The notes beneath the pieces were generated by a model. That model worked only from the letters and a program-made list of their open reading frames with translations, made no database searches and was not told the DNA's origin. Made by a program: the position numbers and the translations under genes. A stretch of 64,000 nucleotides of DNA from Cryptomeria japonica (taxonomy: Eukaryota; Streptophyta; Pinopsida; Cupressales; Cupressaceae), in the NCBI RefSeq assembly GCF_030272615.1, contig NC_081414.1:664917938-664981937 (forward strand). Direction: 5' to 3'. Each line of letters opens with the position of its first letter. Within the stretch, counting starts at the first letter, position 1. Shown here piece after piece: positions 1 to 12,332 of the stretch.

Positions 1-1160
1 TTAGAACTTAATTTGGTATAGGGGTAGGGGTAGGGTTAGGGTTAAATTTTGTTTATGGTTAGAGTTTAAATTTTTCGTGTTTAGATTAGGTTTTAATTTA
101 ATAATAGGTTTAGGGTTTAGGGTTATGGTTCAACATGGTTTAAGTTTATGTTTATGATTTAATTTGGTTTCTAGGTATAAGGTTTAATTTTTTTTACTAC
201 TCTACAGATAAGATTCAATTTGGTTAAGGAAAATTAGGTTAATTTTTTATAGTTCAAATTTGGTTTGGAGTTAGGGTTAAATTTAATTTATTATAACAAT
301 TAGGGTTTAACTTGGTCTAATGTTAGTTTTAGGATATGTAATTTGTTTAAGGGTTACAATTACATTTACTTTAGAGGTAGGGCTAGGATTTATTTTCATT
401 TAAGGTTAGGGTTATGGTTCAATCTAGTTTATGATCAAGGTTAATTTTGGTTTATCATTAGATTTTAATTATCTTTATGATTAAGGATCATTTTGATTTA
501 AAATAAGATTTCATTTAGGGCTAAATTTGGTTTCTGGTTAGGGTTTAATTTGATATAAGGATAATATTATGGTACAATTAGGTTTATGGTTAGAGTTAAA
601 TTGGTATAAGGGCAGCGGTAGGGTAAGGTTTTAAATTTTTAGTGTTTATATTAGGGTTTAATTTAATAATAGGTTTATGGTTTAGGGTTAAGGTTCATAA
701 TGGTTTAGGGTTAGTGTTCAATTTTGTTTACTTCTCTAGGGATAATGTTAGATTTGGTTAAGGATAATTAGGTTAATGTTATGGTTCAATTTTGTTTAGG
801 TTTATGATTTAATTTGGTTGAATGTTAAATTAGGTTTAGTGTTAGGGTTAAGTTTAGTTTTGAGTTAGGGTTAAAATTAATTTATTATAAGAATTGGGGT
901 TTAACTTGGTCTAATGTTAGTTTTAGGATTTGTAATTTTTTTAAGGGTGGGTAGAATTTATTTTGATTTAAGGTTAGGGTTATGGTTCAATATTTTTTAT
1001 GATCAAGGTTAATTTTGGTTTATGATTAGGTTTTAATTAGATTTATGGTCAAAGTTCATTTTGATTTAATATAGGGTTTTATATTAAGGATTTAATTTGG
1101 TATACAATTAGGTTTAGGTTTAGGGTTCAATTTAGTTCATGGTTAGGGTTTAATTGTTGA
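1..1160. repeat. Degenerate telomere-like repeat array
   Basis: Almost every line carries variants of TTAGGG or TTTAGGG joined by short AT-rich spacers, for example GGTTTAGGGTTAGGG with point changes. The units are too diverged for a working telomere and continue into ordinary sequence, so this is interstitial telomere-like repeat, a class known from large plant genomes. The same style returns at 9620-9940 and 41061-42780. Confidence 0.8.
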
Positions 1161-1300
1161 ATATTTAATTTATAATATTATTTTTTAAAATAATATTCAT
1201 CTTAATATATGCATAATAGAGAAAAATGAAAATTGGTAATGAAGATTTTTTTAATTAGAGATGATGACTAATATGTTTAAATTAATGTTAAATATATAAT

Positions 1301-1390
1301 TTGGGCTTCGGCCTTAGCTCGCTGGTGGTGGATAGCAACTTAAGGTGTGGGTATGCTCCCCATGGTCTTGAGTTTGATTCCAGGTTGTGT
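1301..1390 (+). mobile_element. tRNA-derived SINE-like head
   Basis: A box-A-like TAGCTCGCTGG at 1315-1325 is followed about 45 bases later by a box-B-like GAGTTTGATTCC at 1370-1381. This is the spacing of an internal RNA polymerase III promoter. The sequence around it resembles the tRNA-related heads of plant SINEs. No clear 3' tail or target duplication was found, so this could be a fragment or a decayed tRNA copy. Confidence 0.4.
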
Positions 1391-3735
1391 TAAGTTCATG
1401 TTAGAATTCAAGTATAGGTTTACCATTCTAGGATATAGTTTTGGGTTTGTGTTATAGTTGAACTAAAATAAGAGTTAGCATTAGGGGTCAAATAGGATTG
1501 GAGTTGGTATACCTAAGATTTACATTAAGATTAAAAGTTGTGTTAGGATTAGGATTCAATTAATATTATATTTGAATTTAGTAATGTGGTTAGAATTAAT
1601 GTATATTATATTAAGGGTTGAATTACTTAAACTTATGGCTATATCATTTAACATACCTACACATTGCACCTCCTCCTTTAATGCAATGCTAGTAATAAAT
1701 TCACATTAACGGAATCAAACAAGTGTGTTAATTATGCAAGAAGTAAAATAACAGCATGGCTAAAAAAAAATGGAAAAATGGGCCCAGTGGTTGCATGAGT
1801 ATTAGAATTTGTTGGATGTTAGTAGTTTCAATTTTCTATAATATTTTTATCATATAGGTTTTATCAAATATCTAAATATTATGTTGGTGAGTTGAAATTG
1901 GTAAATATATATTGATACGAACCATTATCTATCATGATTATCATATAGCTATATTGTTTTCTTATTTCACATAACATAATCATTCTTAAATAATGTGTGT
2001 CTATAATTCATTCCTCTTTTATTATTAGATGCAAAAGGTGAAGAATGGTATTAAAATAACATCAATTATTCATGGATCAACTTCAAGGGTTTAGGTCTTT
2101 TACCTAAAAGATTACAACAAATAAATATTTGATCTCACTTTCCGTTTCTTAACTCTCTTGGGTGTTATTCAATTTATATATGGTATTTATTTATGCTTTT
2201 AATGCCTTTGTGTTGGTTACCCATGGATGATTATCGTTTCTATTATTCAAATATGTAATATGCTCATTTATATCGATTTATTCAATTAACGCCTTATTAC
2301 AAATCATAACATCATCTAAAAAATACTATATGAAGGTATGTATGTGTTTTTAGTTCCTATCAATCAGTAACATTAGAAATATAAATTTTTGAAGTGGATA
2401 ACTTAATGTAATAATGGTTTACTCTCTTGCAACATTTCTGTTAATATCTCATTTCCTTTTGATTAGAGGTTTCATGTTTCCGATTTTCACTATTGTGACA
2501 TAACATTATTGAAAAAAAATTGTTCATTATTATTATATGTCACACCTTAAGCATTTTATCTAGTGCCCTATGCATCATGTGAGTTGTCCAATCCATGTCA
2601 TCTTAAACAAATTATTCTAAATTATTCTTACATTTTCTCACAAGTAAACAAATTTAGTCACTTCAATATATTAATACATTTCCAGCATGTTGGACATCAT
2701 TTGAATCAAGCTTAGTATCTAGTACAACTTAATTCTTTACTTCATACAACAATTGCATCATGATATATAATAACATAACAATTTCAATTACAACAGTTAC
2801 CTTTAAATATATGTCATTCTTTACAAAAAAAATATTATAACATACTCTCCAATTTTAATATTCCAAGTTATTCTTGAAAGTAAGAAAATACTATAACTTG
2901 CAAGCTATCCAAACAACTATTGGACAACATAATCAACCTCTCAAAATAATAGCCATACAAATAGCAGCTATTTCTTAATTTTCCTTACAATTTCATTTTG
3001 TTTATTCTTAATTAACCTCATCTTATCCCACAAAATATTTAGTTTTATTTTTCTTTTAAATATTAAAAGATTGTTCAACCAATACATCCACACAACCCAA
3101 ACAAACAAATAATTTCATCTTCTTCAAAAGTTATACTTTACATCATATCTTTAAAAAAACACCTCATCTATAAGGAAATAAAAAGAGGAGCCTCAAAAAA
3201 TTTATAACTATGTCAAACAACTTTCATAATTAAAAAATGATAACTAATTAAATGATATATTATTTAAAGTTATAAATAGAACATCATACAATATTATTGC
3301 ATTCAACAACTCAAAAACTTATCAAGATGATTGTTCTTATTTGTGTGGCTTTTAAAAATCTTTAAGTAAAGATGCAATTTATCAACATTTCCTTGGAGAC
3401 ATGAAATTAAACTGCACATTGATTTAACTAATTAATTCAAAATTTGAAAGCTTAGAAACAGATATAGTAAGCCTAACTTCAATTATGAAACACTGAAAAG
3501 ATTCAAACCCATATTGTGAAACAAGTCATCATTAAAGTTTAATATATATATATTAGAATATTTATAGCAAAAAGTCGGTAGTTTAGTTTTGATATAGCTA
3601 AGTGTCAGCATAAGAGACTCCAGGCGAACAAACAACGAGACTTCGCAAAAAAGCTTGACCTAACCCTAAACAACGAGGCTTCTCAAAAAAGCTTCACTTA
3701 ACTCTAAGAGTACGCTCTTAAATTTCTAAGGTTAT
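1391..3735. other. AT-rich intergenic sequence
   Basis: About 2.3 kb of AT-rich sequence with no long open frame on either strand, no tandem structure and no recognisable element. A few telomere-like words persist up to about 1620. Confidence 0.5.
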
Positions 3736-3739
3736 AGGA

Positions 3740-4899
3740 CTAATTTCGATTGTGACTATAGGAATTATACATTTGATTTCTTTCGTGAGTATTTTTTAGG
3801 TGACAGGCATTGTGTAACAGCATGGGAACTCTCGTATATCCACCACTATCATCATCTGTATTACTCTTCCTTTTTCTCTTACTCTCGGTCTTTTCCTCCT
3901 GAAAAACATATTGCAGGTAGTCTGACTCATCATTTTGTTTTGTTGACACTATTTTCCACATTTGCTCTGCTCATTAAAAACATAGAAACCATGAATGGAA
4001 CACCAAATAAAATTATTCTCTCAAAATTAGGAATGAATAAAGTTGGAAGTGATTTAGAACAGCAAAAGAAATATGTAATTACCCATGATATCTTCAAATA
4101 TGACTGATTCTAGCTCCATAAATGTATCTACAAAAGTGGTGAATTGCTTGCTTTTGCTTCCTGCTTTTGCAATTGGGTTCATTTGCTTGGACACAATTTG
4201 GTGAGGTGAGCTTCTTTTTTCTAGGATTGTAGAACAACAGTCAAGAGTGCCGAGTTCCTGCAGTACAGCTGATAAAATCTGCAAACAAAATCTACCCATT
4301 TAGTGATTCCGAGAAGAAAAAACGATAATGGATATCCCTTAAAGCAATTATAAGAAAACAGGGATCAAGGATAATTGTTAACTTATTTTGTATTCTTAAC
4401 CAATTTAGAAGAAGAAAGTTAGGAGCAAAATCTTCTGACCTGCTTATGATGGAAAGAATTTGGAGAAAAATGAGCCCAAGGCATTGGAAACTCCACAATT
4501 ATATCCATACATTCACCAGATTGCTTATCCATGTGTTTCATTTTTCCAAGATCTACACTAAATTGGCTATGAATGTCAACAATCAGTTTTCCTTTCATCT
4601 GCGTAAGAGCTCCAATGATTTGTCTGGCCATTCGAGTAGAATATTGGTGCAGGTTTCCTTGTTTGTCACGGTAATGCACTCGTGGCTCAACTTCAGACCC
4701 TTCTTCCTCCTATTCAATGTACACACAAATCCATCAGTGAATTTTCTTCTATAATAACAACAATCAAAGACAAAGATGACAAAAATAAACTGTACCTCGG
4801 AGCTTTCATAGACAGTCTCTGTCGTTTTTTCTTCTGTGGATATATACTTCAAGCAAGGAATAAATGTGAAAATATTTGCAGAGGTTTCATGAGTAATGG
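3740..4899 (-). CDS. Unrecognised multi-exon gene, 3' part or fragment
   Basis: Four exons on the minus strand can be joined with canonical GT-AG sites and consistent phase: 4899-4796, 4709-4440, 4278-4083 and 3966-3740 (stop TAG at 3740). Introns are short (86, 161 and 116 bases). The second exon is the longest and includes the stretches YRDKQGNLHQYSTRMARQI and VEFPMPWAHFSPNSFHH. The last exon has a basic patch, ESKRKRK, that could be a nuclear-localisation signal. Phase is kept across every junction and no internal stop occurs, unlike the repeat-derived frames nearby, so this is either a real gene 3' end or a recently captured fragment. Upstream exons and a start were not found. I do not recognise the family and assign no function. 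Confidence 0.5.
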
Positions 4900-4905
4900 C
4901 TGGTA

Positions 4906-5434
4906 GGCAAATGACCTAGTTTAATGTTTTACATTTTGGTTCTTGGGTACACGATCAAGTTATGTGCAAAATTATTCACATGGAGTTTAATGTTTTACAT
5001 TTTGGCAAAATTGATAAAGGATTATTCACAACTAAAAACATAAGATATTTGAATATGAAAATTAAAATTGTAATGATTAGCAAACAGCTGTGACTTTTTA
5101 TAATGTATCGGTCTGAAGCGCTCTTCCATTTTATATAAGAAGGAAATCAAGATGGAATAAAAGGGGATATGATATCATCATCTCTAATATACCATCATCA
5201 AATAATTTTTGTAAAGTTTTACGGTTCTTTCTTAATATTGTGGAATGTTTTCAAATTTGGTTTCACATGTTATATTGGCTCAAGCAGTCAAGATTATTTG
5301 AAGAGTCCTGTATGTTGTGGATTGCTTATTATAGTAATTTGAGTATAAGTATATTTCAAATTGGTCAAAGAATTTTTAAACATCTTTGTATGATTTATTT
5401 GCTTGGTTCTTTCAAGGAGAAGGTAAATTCAAGT
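4906..5434. other. AT-rich spacer upstream of the unrecognised gene
   Basis: No coding signal was seen. If the minus-strand gene extends further, its 5' exons should lie here or beyond, but no convincing splice-compatible frame was found. Confidence 0.35.
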
Positions 5435-5898
5435 GGATAGGTCATAGTAATAAAATAACTCGTTGAATATATTTGGAGTCAAATAGTTGATAGAGCTGTG
5501 ACAGATTGATAGAGCTGTGACAGAGTGGTATACAACCAGTGAGGAAACAAAATATTCACTCTATTGCCCAATAGATAGAAGGCACTAATGAGTTAAAATA
5601 ATCATATTCATATTTACTTTAAATTTCAATTTTATGCAAGTAGGAGATAGGAGTAGGGTTAGAAGTTAAATCAATAGTTGACATATTGGATAGGTCAAAG
5701 TAATAAAATAACTAATTGAACATATTTGGAGCCAAATAATTGACAGAGTGGTATACAACCAGGGAGGAAACAAAATATTGACTCTATTGCCCAATAGATA
5801 GAAGGCACTAATGAGTTAAAATAATCATATTCATATTTACTTTCAATTTCAATTTTATGCAAGTAGGAGATAGGAGTAGGGTTAGAAGTTAAATCAAT
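5435..5898 (+). repeat. Tandem duplication, two copies of about 210-240 bp
   Basis: Copy one (5435-5675) and copy two (5688-5898) both run from GGATAGGTCA to GAAGTTAAATCAAT. They share long blocks, including the stretch about the 'caatagatagaaggcac' word, with few substitutions. Copy one has an extra direct repeat of TGATAGAGCTGTGACAG that copy two lacks. The sequence is non-coding. Confidence 0.85.
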
Positions 5899-6384
5899 CT
5901 GTTCAGATATTCATGTCAATCTGAATGGAGAATAGTTCAGTTAGAAGAATACAATTATAATTTTCTTAATAAAAAAGGTACAAGTGCCTAGCTCCTACAG
6001 AGCCTAAAGTGTAGAAAATTGCAACCATTTTTAATTCAGTTTATTCGTTGGCCAAGTCATGAGTTGAGCCTGAACATAAAATATGACATATTCTTAGGGT
6101 TTAACCAACCAGTTATTTTGAGCTCCAATAGTTGGATTCCTTATATTCTCTTTCATGTCTTTTGAGAATGGTGTTTTATTTCCCTATGTTTGGGGGTATT
6201 TTGTTGTTGCAACATGCTCGTCTTTTGAACTTATGTATGATACATTAAAGTAATTTCTCTTGGTAAGGTGCACATAATCACATTAATATGGGGAATATAC
6301 TCCACTATATTTTACACTTTGTGCACACACCAAGAGATTTGTTTGTACATTTTGATCACATGTGATGATTTGCTTGGTGCACAT

Positions 6385-7345
6385 TGTAACAACCATTTTG
6401 TAGTTGTATTTTTTTATTGTCTAGAAATAAGAGATTTGTAATCTTCCTTATCATGAGTCAACTTGCATAACACACCTTGATAGACTTTTTTGACTCCCCT
6501 TCTCTAACATGACTCTTAGTAAAAATCCATTACTAGACCTAGGTGTCATGCCTCTTTTCTTTATAGCTCCTAGTAAGCATTCCTTACTAGGCTAGTGATG
6601 TCATATTCTTCATGTTCCTACATGCTCCATGTCTATGTGTAACCTATGTTGATCATTTCACTAATTTTATCTCAATATTTTAGACTAATAAGATCCTAAT
6701 TTGGGAGGGCTTGGTGTTTTCTTATCCATTTAACGTCTTGGTGAAAGTATGTCTATGTTATCATACACTTTACCAAGAGTATGAGCATAAGGTCATACTC
6801 CCACTAAAGTTGGGACTAAATATAGCATCATAAATTTAATTCCTCTATAATTTCACACTCATTTTGGGCTCACTTTGGTGGTTGTGCCTCATGCCCTTGA
6901 TTCATGTTGGACTATTTTCAATTATGGTCATTTATAGAAGCCCAACACAATTCTATGCTCACTGACCTTTATCCTAGCTCAAAAAGACAAGGCTATGGAA
7001 CCTAATGCTATAGAAATCTTGGACTATGGTGCCTAGTGCCATTGTCTAGCCAATTTGAGACCAAATTTGAACCCCTAATGGTTGAAAAATTAAGGAGTAG
7101 GAATGTGCTCCCTAATGTAGGCCTTATTTGATATTCAAACCCAAAAAGGTGTCATTTGTGTATATATAAAACTCCCTCCCTCATTTGAACATCTATCTAT
7201 TCACAATAAGAAATTCTAATTGAGCATTTAATCAAGCATATTCAAGGCAAATGAGGAGAAATCTGAAGTCAAGCATTCAATCTCACCAATCGTGATCAAG
7301 TTATGTTTTCCTCAATAAGTGAAGACCTGCATTAATACATATCAA
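6385..7345 (+). mobile_element. Possible LTR or promoter-bearing fragment
   Basis: The block starts with TGTAACAACC, a common start for plant LTRs. It has a TATA-box-like TATATATAAAA near 7160, followed by a transcribed-leader-like stretch rich in 'caagcattcaa' words, as in the gypsy-type LTR at the window's right end. No second LTR, primer-binding site or target duplication was found, so this is tentative. Confidence 0.3.
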
Positions 7346-7349
7346 ACAA

Positions 7350-8480
7350 CATCAAGCTTTGTGTGAGGCTTGAAGGCAAGAATTTTCATACCAATGCTTA
7401 TTTAAGGTTTCAACCTCTACCCTACTAGGGGAAAGATCTCTTTCATAAAAATGGTTTAAATAGTAGAGACACGACAACAAAAATAGGGAATTATCCCCCA
7501 AGCCAAAAAAGCACAAAAAAAAAACTCCATTAACATAGCTAATCAGAGGAGGAGGTAGGGTCTGCATGCTTCCATTTCCTCGCATGGCCTCCTGCATCAA
7601 CATTTGTTCGCTCTTCTGCAAGGGCTCTAGTCTTCTCAATGGTCCGCTACAACTCCTTGTCAACCTCCATCATATCCACAAACAACTTCAAAACATCCGA
7701 CTCAATTTGTGACTCCTCTCTGAAATGTGAATATGGTTGGTTATCCCTCCACCTCAAGAAAGGAGTATAGATTTGTCCTGAGAGGAGGTGAAAATTTACA
7801 ATGCCTTCACACAATCAAACCCCTTACCAAGGACCACCCATTCAAAGACAGTTTACAAGCCTAGACTATAGTCTTCTGGAATAATTACACTCACCACCTT
7901 TTTAACCGGCTCCAATGAATGCTCCAATTCCAACCCTGATGCAACAGTTAGGGAGTATGCATACATGTTCGTTCTGCAATGATGCTCTACAATCCCAATG
8001 CTCTCTCCCATCAATCTCTAGATGCATTTCACCAACATTTCGTCTTTATAAAAAACATCCCATTCAATCTTATTTCCATAAATGGCCCAAGGAATGGGAA
8101 AAACTTCTTTTTGGTCTTTATTGTGAAATTGGCATCCATCTCTGTCAGTAATATCACACACTCACCACCAACCTTGAGACCAGATTGAAAACTTCAAGCC
8201 TTCAACAAATAGGGGAATAAAATCTTTATGCGCAACAATAGAAAAGAACCATTTAAGGCAACACTAAAGTGTTCTCAAGTTGCCGCCTTTCAAGCTCAAT
8301 CTGAAAGTGTGCATGCTTCCCAATGTATTGAAAAGAGCCTGCATTAAAGGCTCGTACTTTGCTAGGAAATACCAATGGACCACTTTCTCACATTTCACAT
8401 TAATGCAGCAACCTTGGCAAGTAATTAAGAACTCAGAACATGATACGATGGTAGTACTTCTCATCATCACTTAAAATTTT
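7350..8480. other. Decayed repeat-derived sequence
   Basis: Short open frames occur on both strands but none is longer than about 100 codons and none gives a recognisable domain. The block adjoins the RNase H pseudogene on its 3' side and may be the remainder of the same element or an unrelated relic. Confidence 0.3.
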
Positions 8481-8497
8481 GATCCAAATTGTGCCAC

Positions 8498-8985
8498 CTA
8501 GGCATCCCAATGTGCCTCTTCTTCTGCATTCCCCCACCTCTTGGTCACAAAATGATCCAACTCACAAGCCGCAATAGACAGGTAATCCACCACCCCATTC
8601 CCTTCCCGTTTGATATGTGAGATCCAAAAATCTTGAAAAGTTCTTAATTTTGAGCAGATGATAGATACAAACTTACTAATACGCCAACACGGAGAGGAAT
8701 CCTTAACAATTCCATCCACAACTTCTTGAGAATCACGTTCTAAATGAACCTTCAGAGCCTTCAAGTTACTAGGAAGTTCTATCGCAAGAAAAGTTACTTG
8801 CACTTTCACTTCACTATTTGTTCCATCTTGCTAGTGTTGAGCTCCTTTAAATAGAATTTGACCATCCTCATTTGAAGAAACACACCCTGCACCTGAGATT
8901 CCTAGATTACCTTTTGAAGCTCCATCAAAATTAACTTTTATCCACCCTTTCTCTGGTTTGGTCCAAACACAATCCAAACCCCTCA
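8498..8985 (-). pseudogene. RNase H domain remnant, LINE/RVT_3 type
   Basis: Read on the minus strand, the frame opens with KGWIKVNFDGASKGN, the first strand and first acidic residue of a type-I RNase H domain. It continues through ERDSQEVVDGI (second acidic residue) and ends with SHIKREGNGVVDYLS, which matches the conserved H-x-x-R-E-x-N-x-x-A-D tail with V in place of A. This form is typical of plant non-LTR retrotransposons and RVT_3 proteins. An in-frame TAG lies near 8838, and no reverse transcriptase is visible upstream, so this is a dead fragment. RNase H degrades the RNA strand of RNA-DNA hybrids during reverse transcription. Confidence 0.7.
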
Positions 8986-8999
8986 CAATACTAAGATGA

Positions 9000-9620
9000 A
9001 CCTTAGATTGCCCATGAATGAGTCAATTACTCGTTATATTATTCAATTAATATGAATTGTTTTAATAATAGATTATTAACAAAGTATTTTTAACTTAAAA
9101 AATATACTGTCTAATTTAATTGGGACGTGCATAAAGAAATTATATTCAATTTTTTTAGATATTCTAAAAGAATATTTTTTAATTGAATTTATAATTTTAT
9201 GTTTGATGGCTACCTTTAATAACTTTCTATAGCGGCAATTTTTTTTTTTTTAAAATAAAATATTCTAAAAGAATATTTTTTAATTGAATTTATAATTTTA
9301 TGTTTGATGTCTACCTTTAATAACTGTCTATAGCTGCAATTGGTTTTTAAAAAATAAAATAAATTTTCATTGAATACAAGTTAGTTAATTATTCATTATA
9401 CTATTCAATTAATAGTAATTGCTTAAAAAATAGATTAGTAATTGATTTTGTTGAAATTTACAATTATGCTTTCTAATTAAATTGGAACATGAATCAAGAT
9501 ATTGTCTCTAATTTTAGATAATTTGATAAAATATTATTTGAATTCAATTTTAAATTTAAAGTTTGATGGCCATCTTCAATAACTTTCTATAAATGAACAT
9601 TCTTTTTCTTTAAAACAAAA
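9000..9620 (+). repeat. AT-rich tandem modules of about 100 bp
   Basis: Two close copies of a module (about 9162-9260 and 9263-9360) contain TTCTAAAAGAATATTTTT, then a 'tttgatgnctacctttaataac' stretch and an A/T tract. A third, more diverged copy spans about 9490-9615. Non-coding. Confidence 0.65.
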
Positions 9621-9940
9621 TAAATTAAAATTAGAATTAGAGTTAAGATCAAGGTTTGATTTTAATTAAGGTTACCTTGTTAGTAGTAGGGTTAATAATA
9701 TTAGGGTCATATTTAAACTATCATAATTAGAATATATATAGATTTTAAATTATAATTAGGGTTAGTGTTAAGGTTAGGATAAAAAAAAATAGAGTTATGG
9801 TCTTAAACATAATGTTATATCCCTAATCCTAATACTAACTTGAACCCTCGTTATTTTAAAGTCTTGCATGTGTTGGGTTAGGACTAGAGTTTGAGTTAAA
9901 TTAGGGTTAGCATTTAGTTAGATATAGGTTTAATTAGGGG
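9621..9940 (+). repeat. Telomere-like array, left part
   Basis: Degenerate TTAGGG-type words as at the window start. The array ends abruptly at AGGGG (9936-9940), and the same kind of array resumes after a second AGGGG at 41056-41060. I read these as two halves of one array split by the insertion between them. Confidence 0.6.
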
Positions 9941-11350
9941 TGTAATGCCTCTCCCTTCATCAGATTCTCTTTAACTCTTATGTTGTTTATATGACTAAAT
10001 GATAATCTCTAGTTTAATGACTTTTATCATGATTCTATGATATGATGTTGGTTATGTAGTTTATCTCTATGGATTCTTAGATGTTAGACTATATGCTTAT
10101 GTACTGACCTTGGACTGACATATCTACTTTATGTATGAGATATATCTTGTGTTCATTTTCTTGTATGGGTACGAGTCTATATGGGGTGTGAGGGGATGAT
10201 ATTTTGTCACCCACTTTAGAGGGACACAAAATGTCATGACTCTTCTTCACCGGTGTGCTTGTAATGTTGGAGAAATGTATGTCTATTTTCTTGATGATGC
10301 AGCTGTAGGTACTGAGCATCGACTCCACCTTATCCTTCAAGTTTGAGTGTAGTCTATGACCCAATGGCAAAGTGGATAACTAGAGTTATTAGTTAGAATC
10401 TTTATGTAACCATCGTTCCTATGAGAATGGGATCCTTGTCAGGTATCCTTGTACTTTGATTGCCCAGTCATGTCAGTGTTAGTCCTGTTGGCCTTTTGTG
10501 TTTGTTAGTCTCAATCTTTTACCCTTGTGTTTAGTTTAATGTTTATTCTATAATATTAGTAAGAAAGTATTAATATTAATATATTTATGGTAATTGAATA
10601 TTAATGATTAATTAATTAATAAAATTGAAAAAAATTACATGATATTATATTAAGTTAAGTGATTTAGCTAAGTGATTTAATCTACTCTATCTTTTTCAAA
10701 ATAATTATTTAAAAGGGAATTAGATATTTATTATAGGATTTTATTATGCTCATGAAAATTAATTTAAAAAGGTAATTAATATTTGTTTGTTTCAAAATTC
10801 AAACTTTGAATGTGTGAGGGAGTTAAAAATAAATAAAATATTTAATAGAATTAATTAGAGGAATCTTGCATGTGTTTTGTGTGGGGAGTTACTTTTTGGA
10901 GAAATCATATCTTTTGTTTTTTGGAAATGGAAATGGGATAAGGTTTTGTTTTCCCATGAAGAATTTCTGTGTGTATGATTTTCTGAGTTTTGAATTTTGA
11001 AAAGAAGAAACTGGGGAAAAGGGTTTGGAAGTTCTTGGAGCTTTCTAGATCTGTGTTGATTGTGTTTTGCGGATTATGATTGGTGAAGCCATGGATATTT
11101 TGGGGTTCTAGTTTCCACCTTGTATTTATTTTTGGAATAGCATATAGAGGTAGGGAATTTGATCCCTTTTTCACTTGCAAATTTCATGAAAGATTGAAAG
11201 AAATCTGGATTTTTTTTTTATATTTTATATTAAAAAATTGGTATTGTTGGTTTGTCTCTAGAAATTATGGTTGTGTTGATCTAGAATTTTATTTTGGAAT
11301 CAATTTGGGGTGTGAGAAATTTATATTAGCAAGCGATCAAAATCTGTGAT
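9941..11350. other. Left part of the LTR-type insertion, non-coding
   Basis: Mostly AT-rich with no domain-bearing frame. The short frames at 10089-10370 and 11080-11349 have no recognisable content. Confidence 0.4.
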
Positions 11351-12215
11351 TTTTGGTAAGTGGGTTTAAACCATGATTGTGGTTTTAATGGGTAGATTTC
11401 AATTATTGAATTTGTTATAAAATTCTAATTCGAAGTTTTAAAAAATAATATTTTGTATCTATAAATTATGGATTTTGAATATTATATGTTCAATATAAAT
11501 TTTTGTTGATAGATTTTTTTTTAAATTTGTGATTTTTTTTTTTTGATGTGATCGTGGGTCATCCCCACATTGTGGGGAGGCTCAAACCATAGGCCATGGG
11601 GAGACTCAACCCATAGCAGTGGGGAAGGAATTACCCACAAATGTGGGGAGCCATTACCCATGCTGTGGTTTGGCTCTTCCCACAGTTGTGGGGAGCCTTT
11701 ACCCATGCTGTGGGAATCAATTTGGGGTCTGAAAAATTTATATCAAAACATGATCAAGATCTATGATTTTGGTTTTGCGATTTTTTTGTAATTGTTGGTA
11801 AGTGGGTTTTAAACCATGATTGTGGTTTTAATGGGAAAATTTCAATTATTGAGTTTGTTATAAAACTCTAATTTGGATTTTTTTTTAAAATATTTTGTAT
11901 CTCTCAATTATGGATTCTGAACATGTTCAGTATAAATTTCTATTGATAGATTTTATTTTAAAATTTGTGATTTTTTTTTATGTGATCATGGGTCATCCCC
12001 ACATTGTGGGGAGGCTCAACCCACAGGCCATGGAGAGACTCAACCCAGAACAGTGGGAAAGGCATTACCCACAACTGTGGGGAGCCATTACCCACACTAT
12101 GGGATGGCTCTTCCCACAGCCAAGAGCCATTTCCCACGTTGTGGGATGCCTTCTCCCACAAGTCATGGGGAATTCATACCCACGGGCATGGTTATTTTCC
12201 ATGCCCCACTATTAA
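11351..12215 (+). repeat. 446-bp tandem duplication rich in CCCACA..TGTGGGG hairpins
   Basis: Unit one (about 11351-11796) and unit two (about 11797-12215) both begin with GGTAAGTGGGTTT and run into a GC-rich tail. The tails (11553-11715 and 11985-12195) are strings of short dyads such as CCCACATTGTGGGG, CCCACAACTGTGGGG and CCCACGTTGTGGGA, spaced about 20-30 bases. The open frames here are by-products of the repeat. Number and order of dyads differ between the units. Confidence 0.8.
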
Positions 12216-12276
12216 TGTAATTCGCCTATGTGTAATGCACTTTGCTAAAATCATTTTGTTGAGTCTTTCAGAATTA

Positions 12277-12332
12277 TTATACATACATACATACATACAT
12301 ACATACATACATAGATATATATATATATATAA
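12277..12332 (+). repeat. Microsatellite (ACAT)n then (AT)n
   Basis: About nine ACAT units are followed by a short AT run, directly after the hairpin-rich tandem block. Confidence 0.95.

Noticed and set aside
1-1160. A real chromosome end
   Set aside because: Units are strongly degenerate and the array continues into ordinary interstitial sequence; similar arrays occur inside the window.
10089-11349. Short frames of about 90 codons on both strands
   Set aside because: AT-rich, no domain or splice support; they lie in the non-coding LTR-type insertion.
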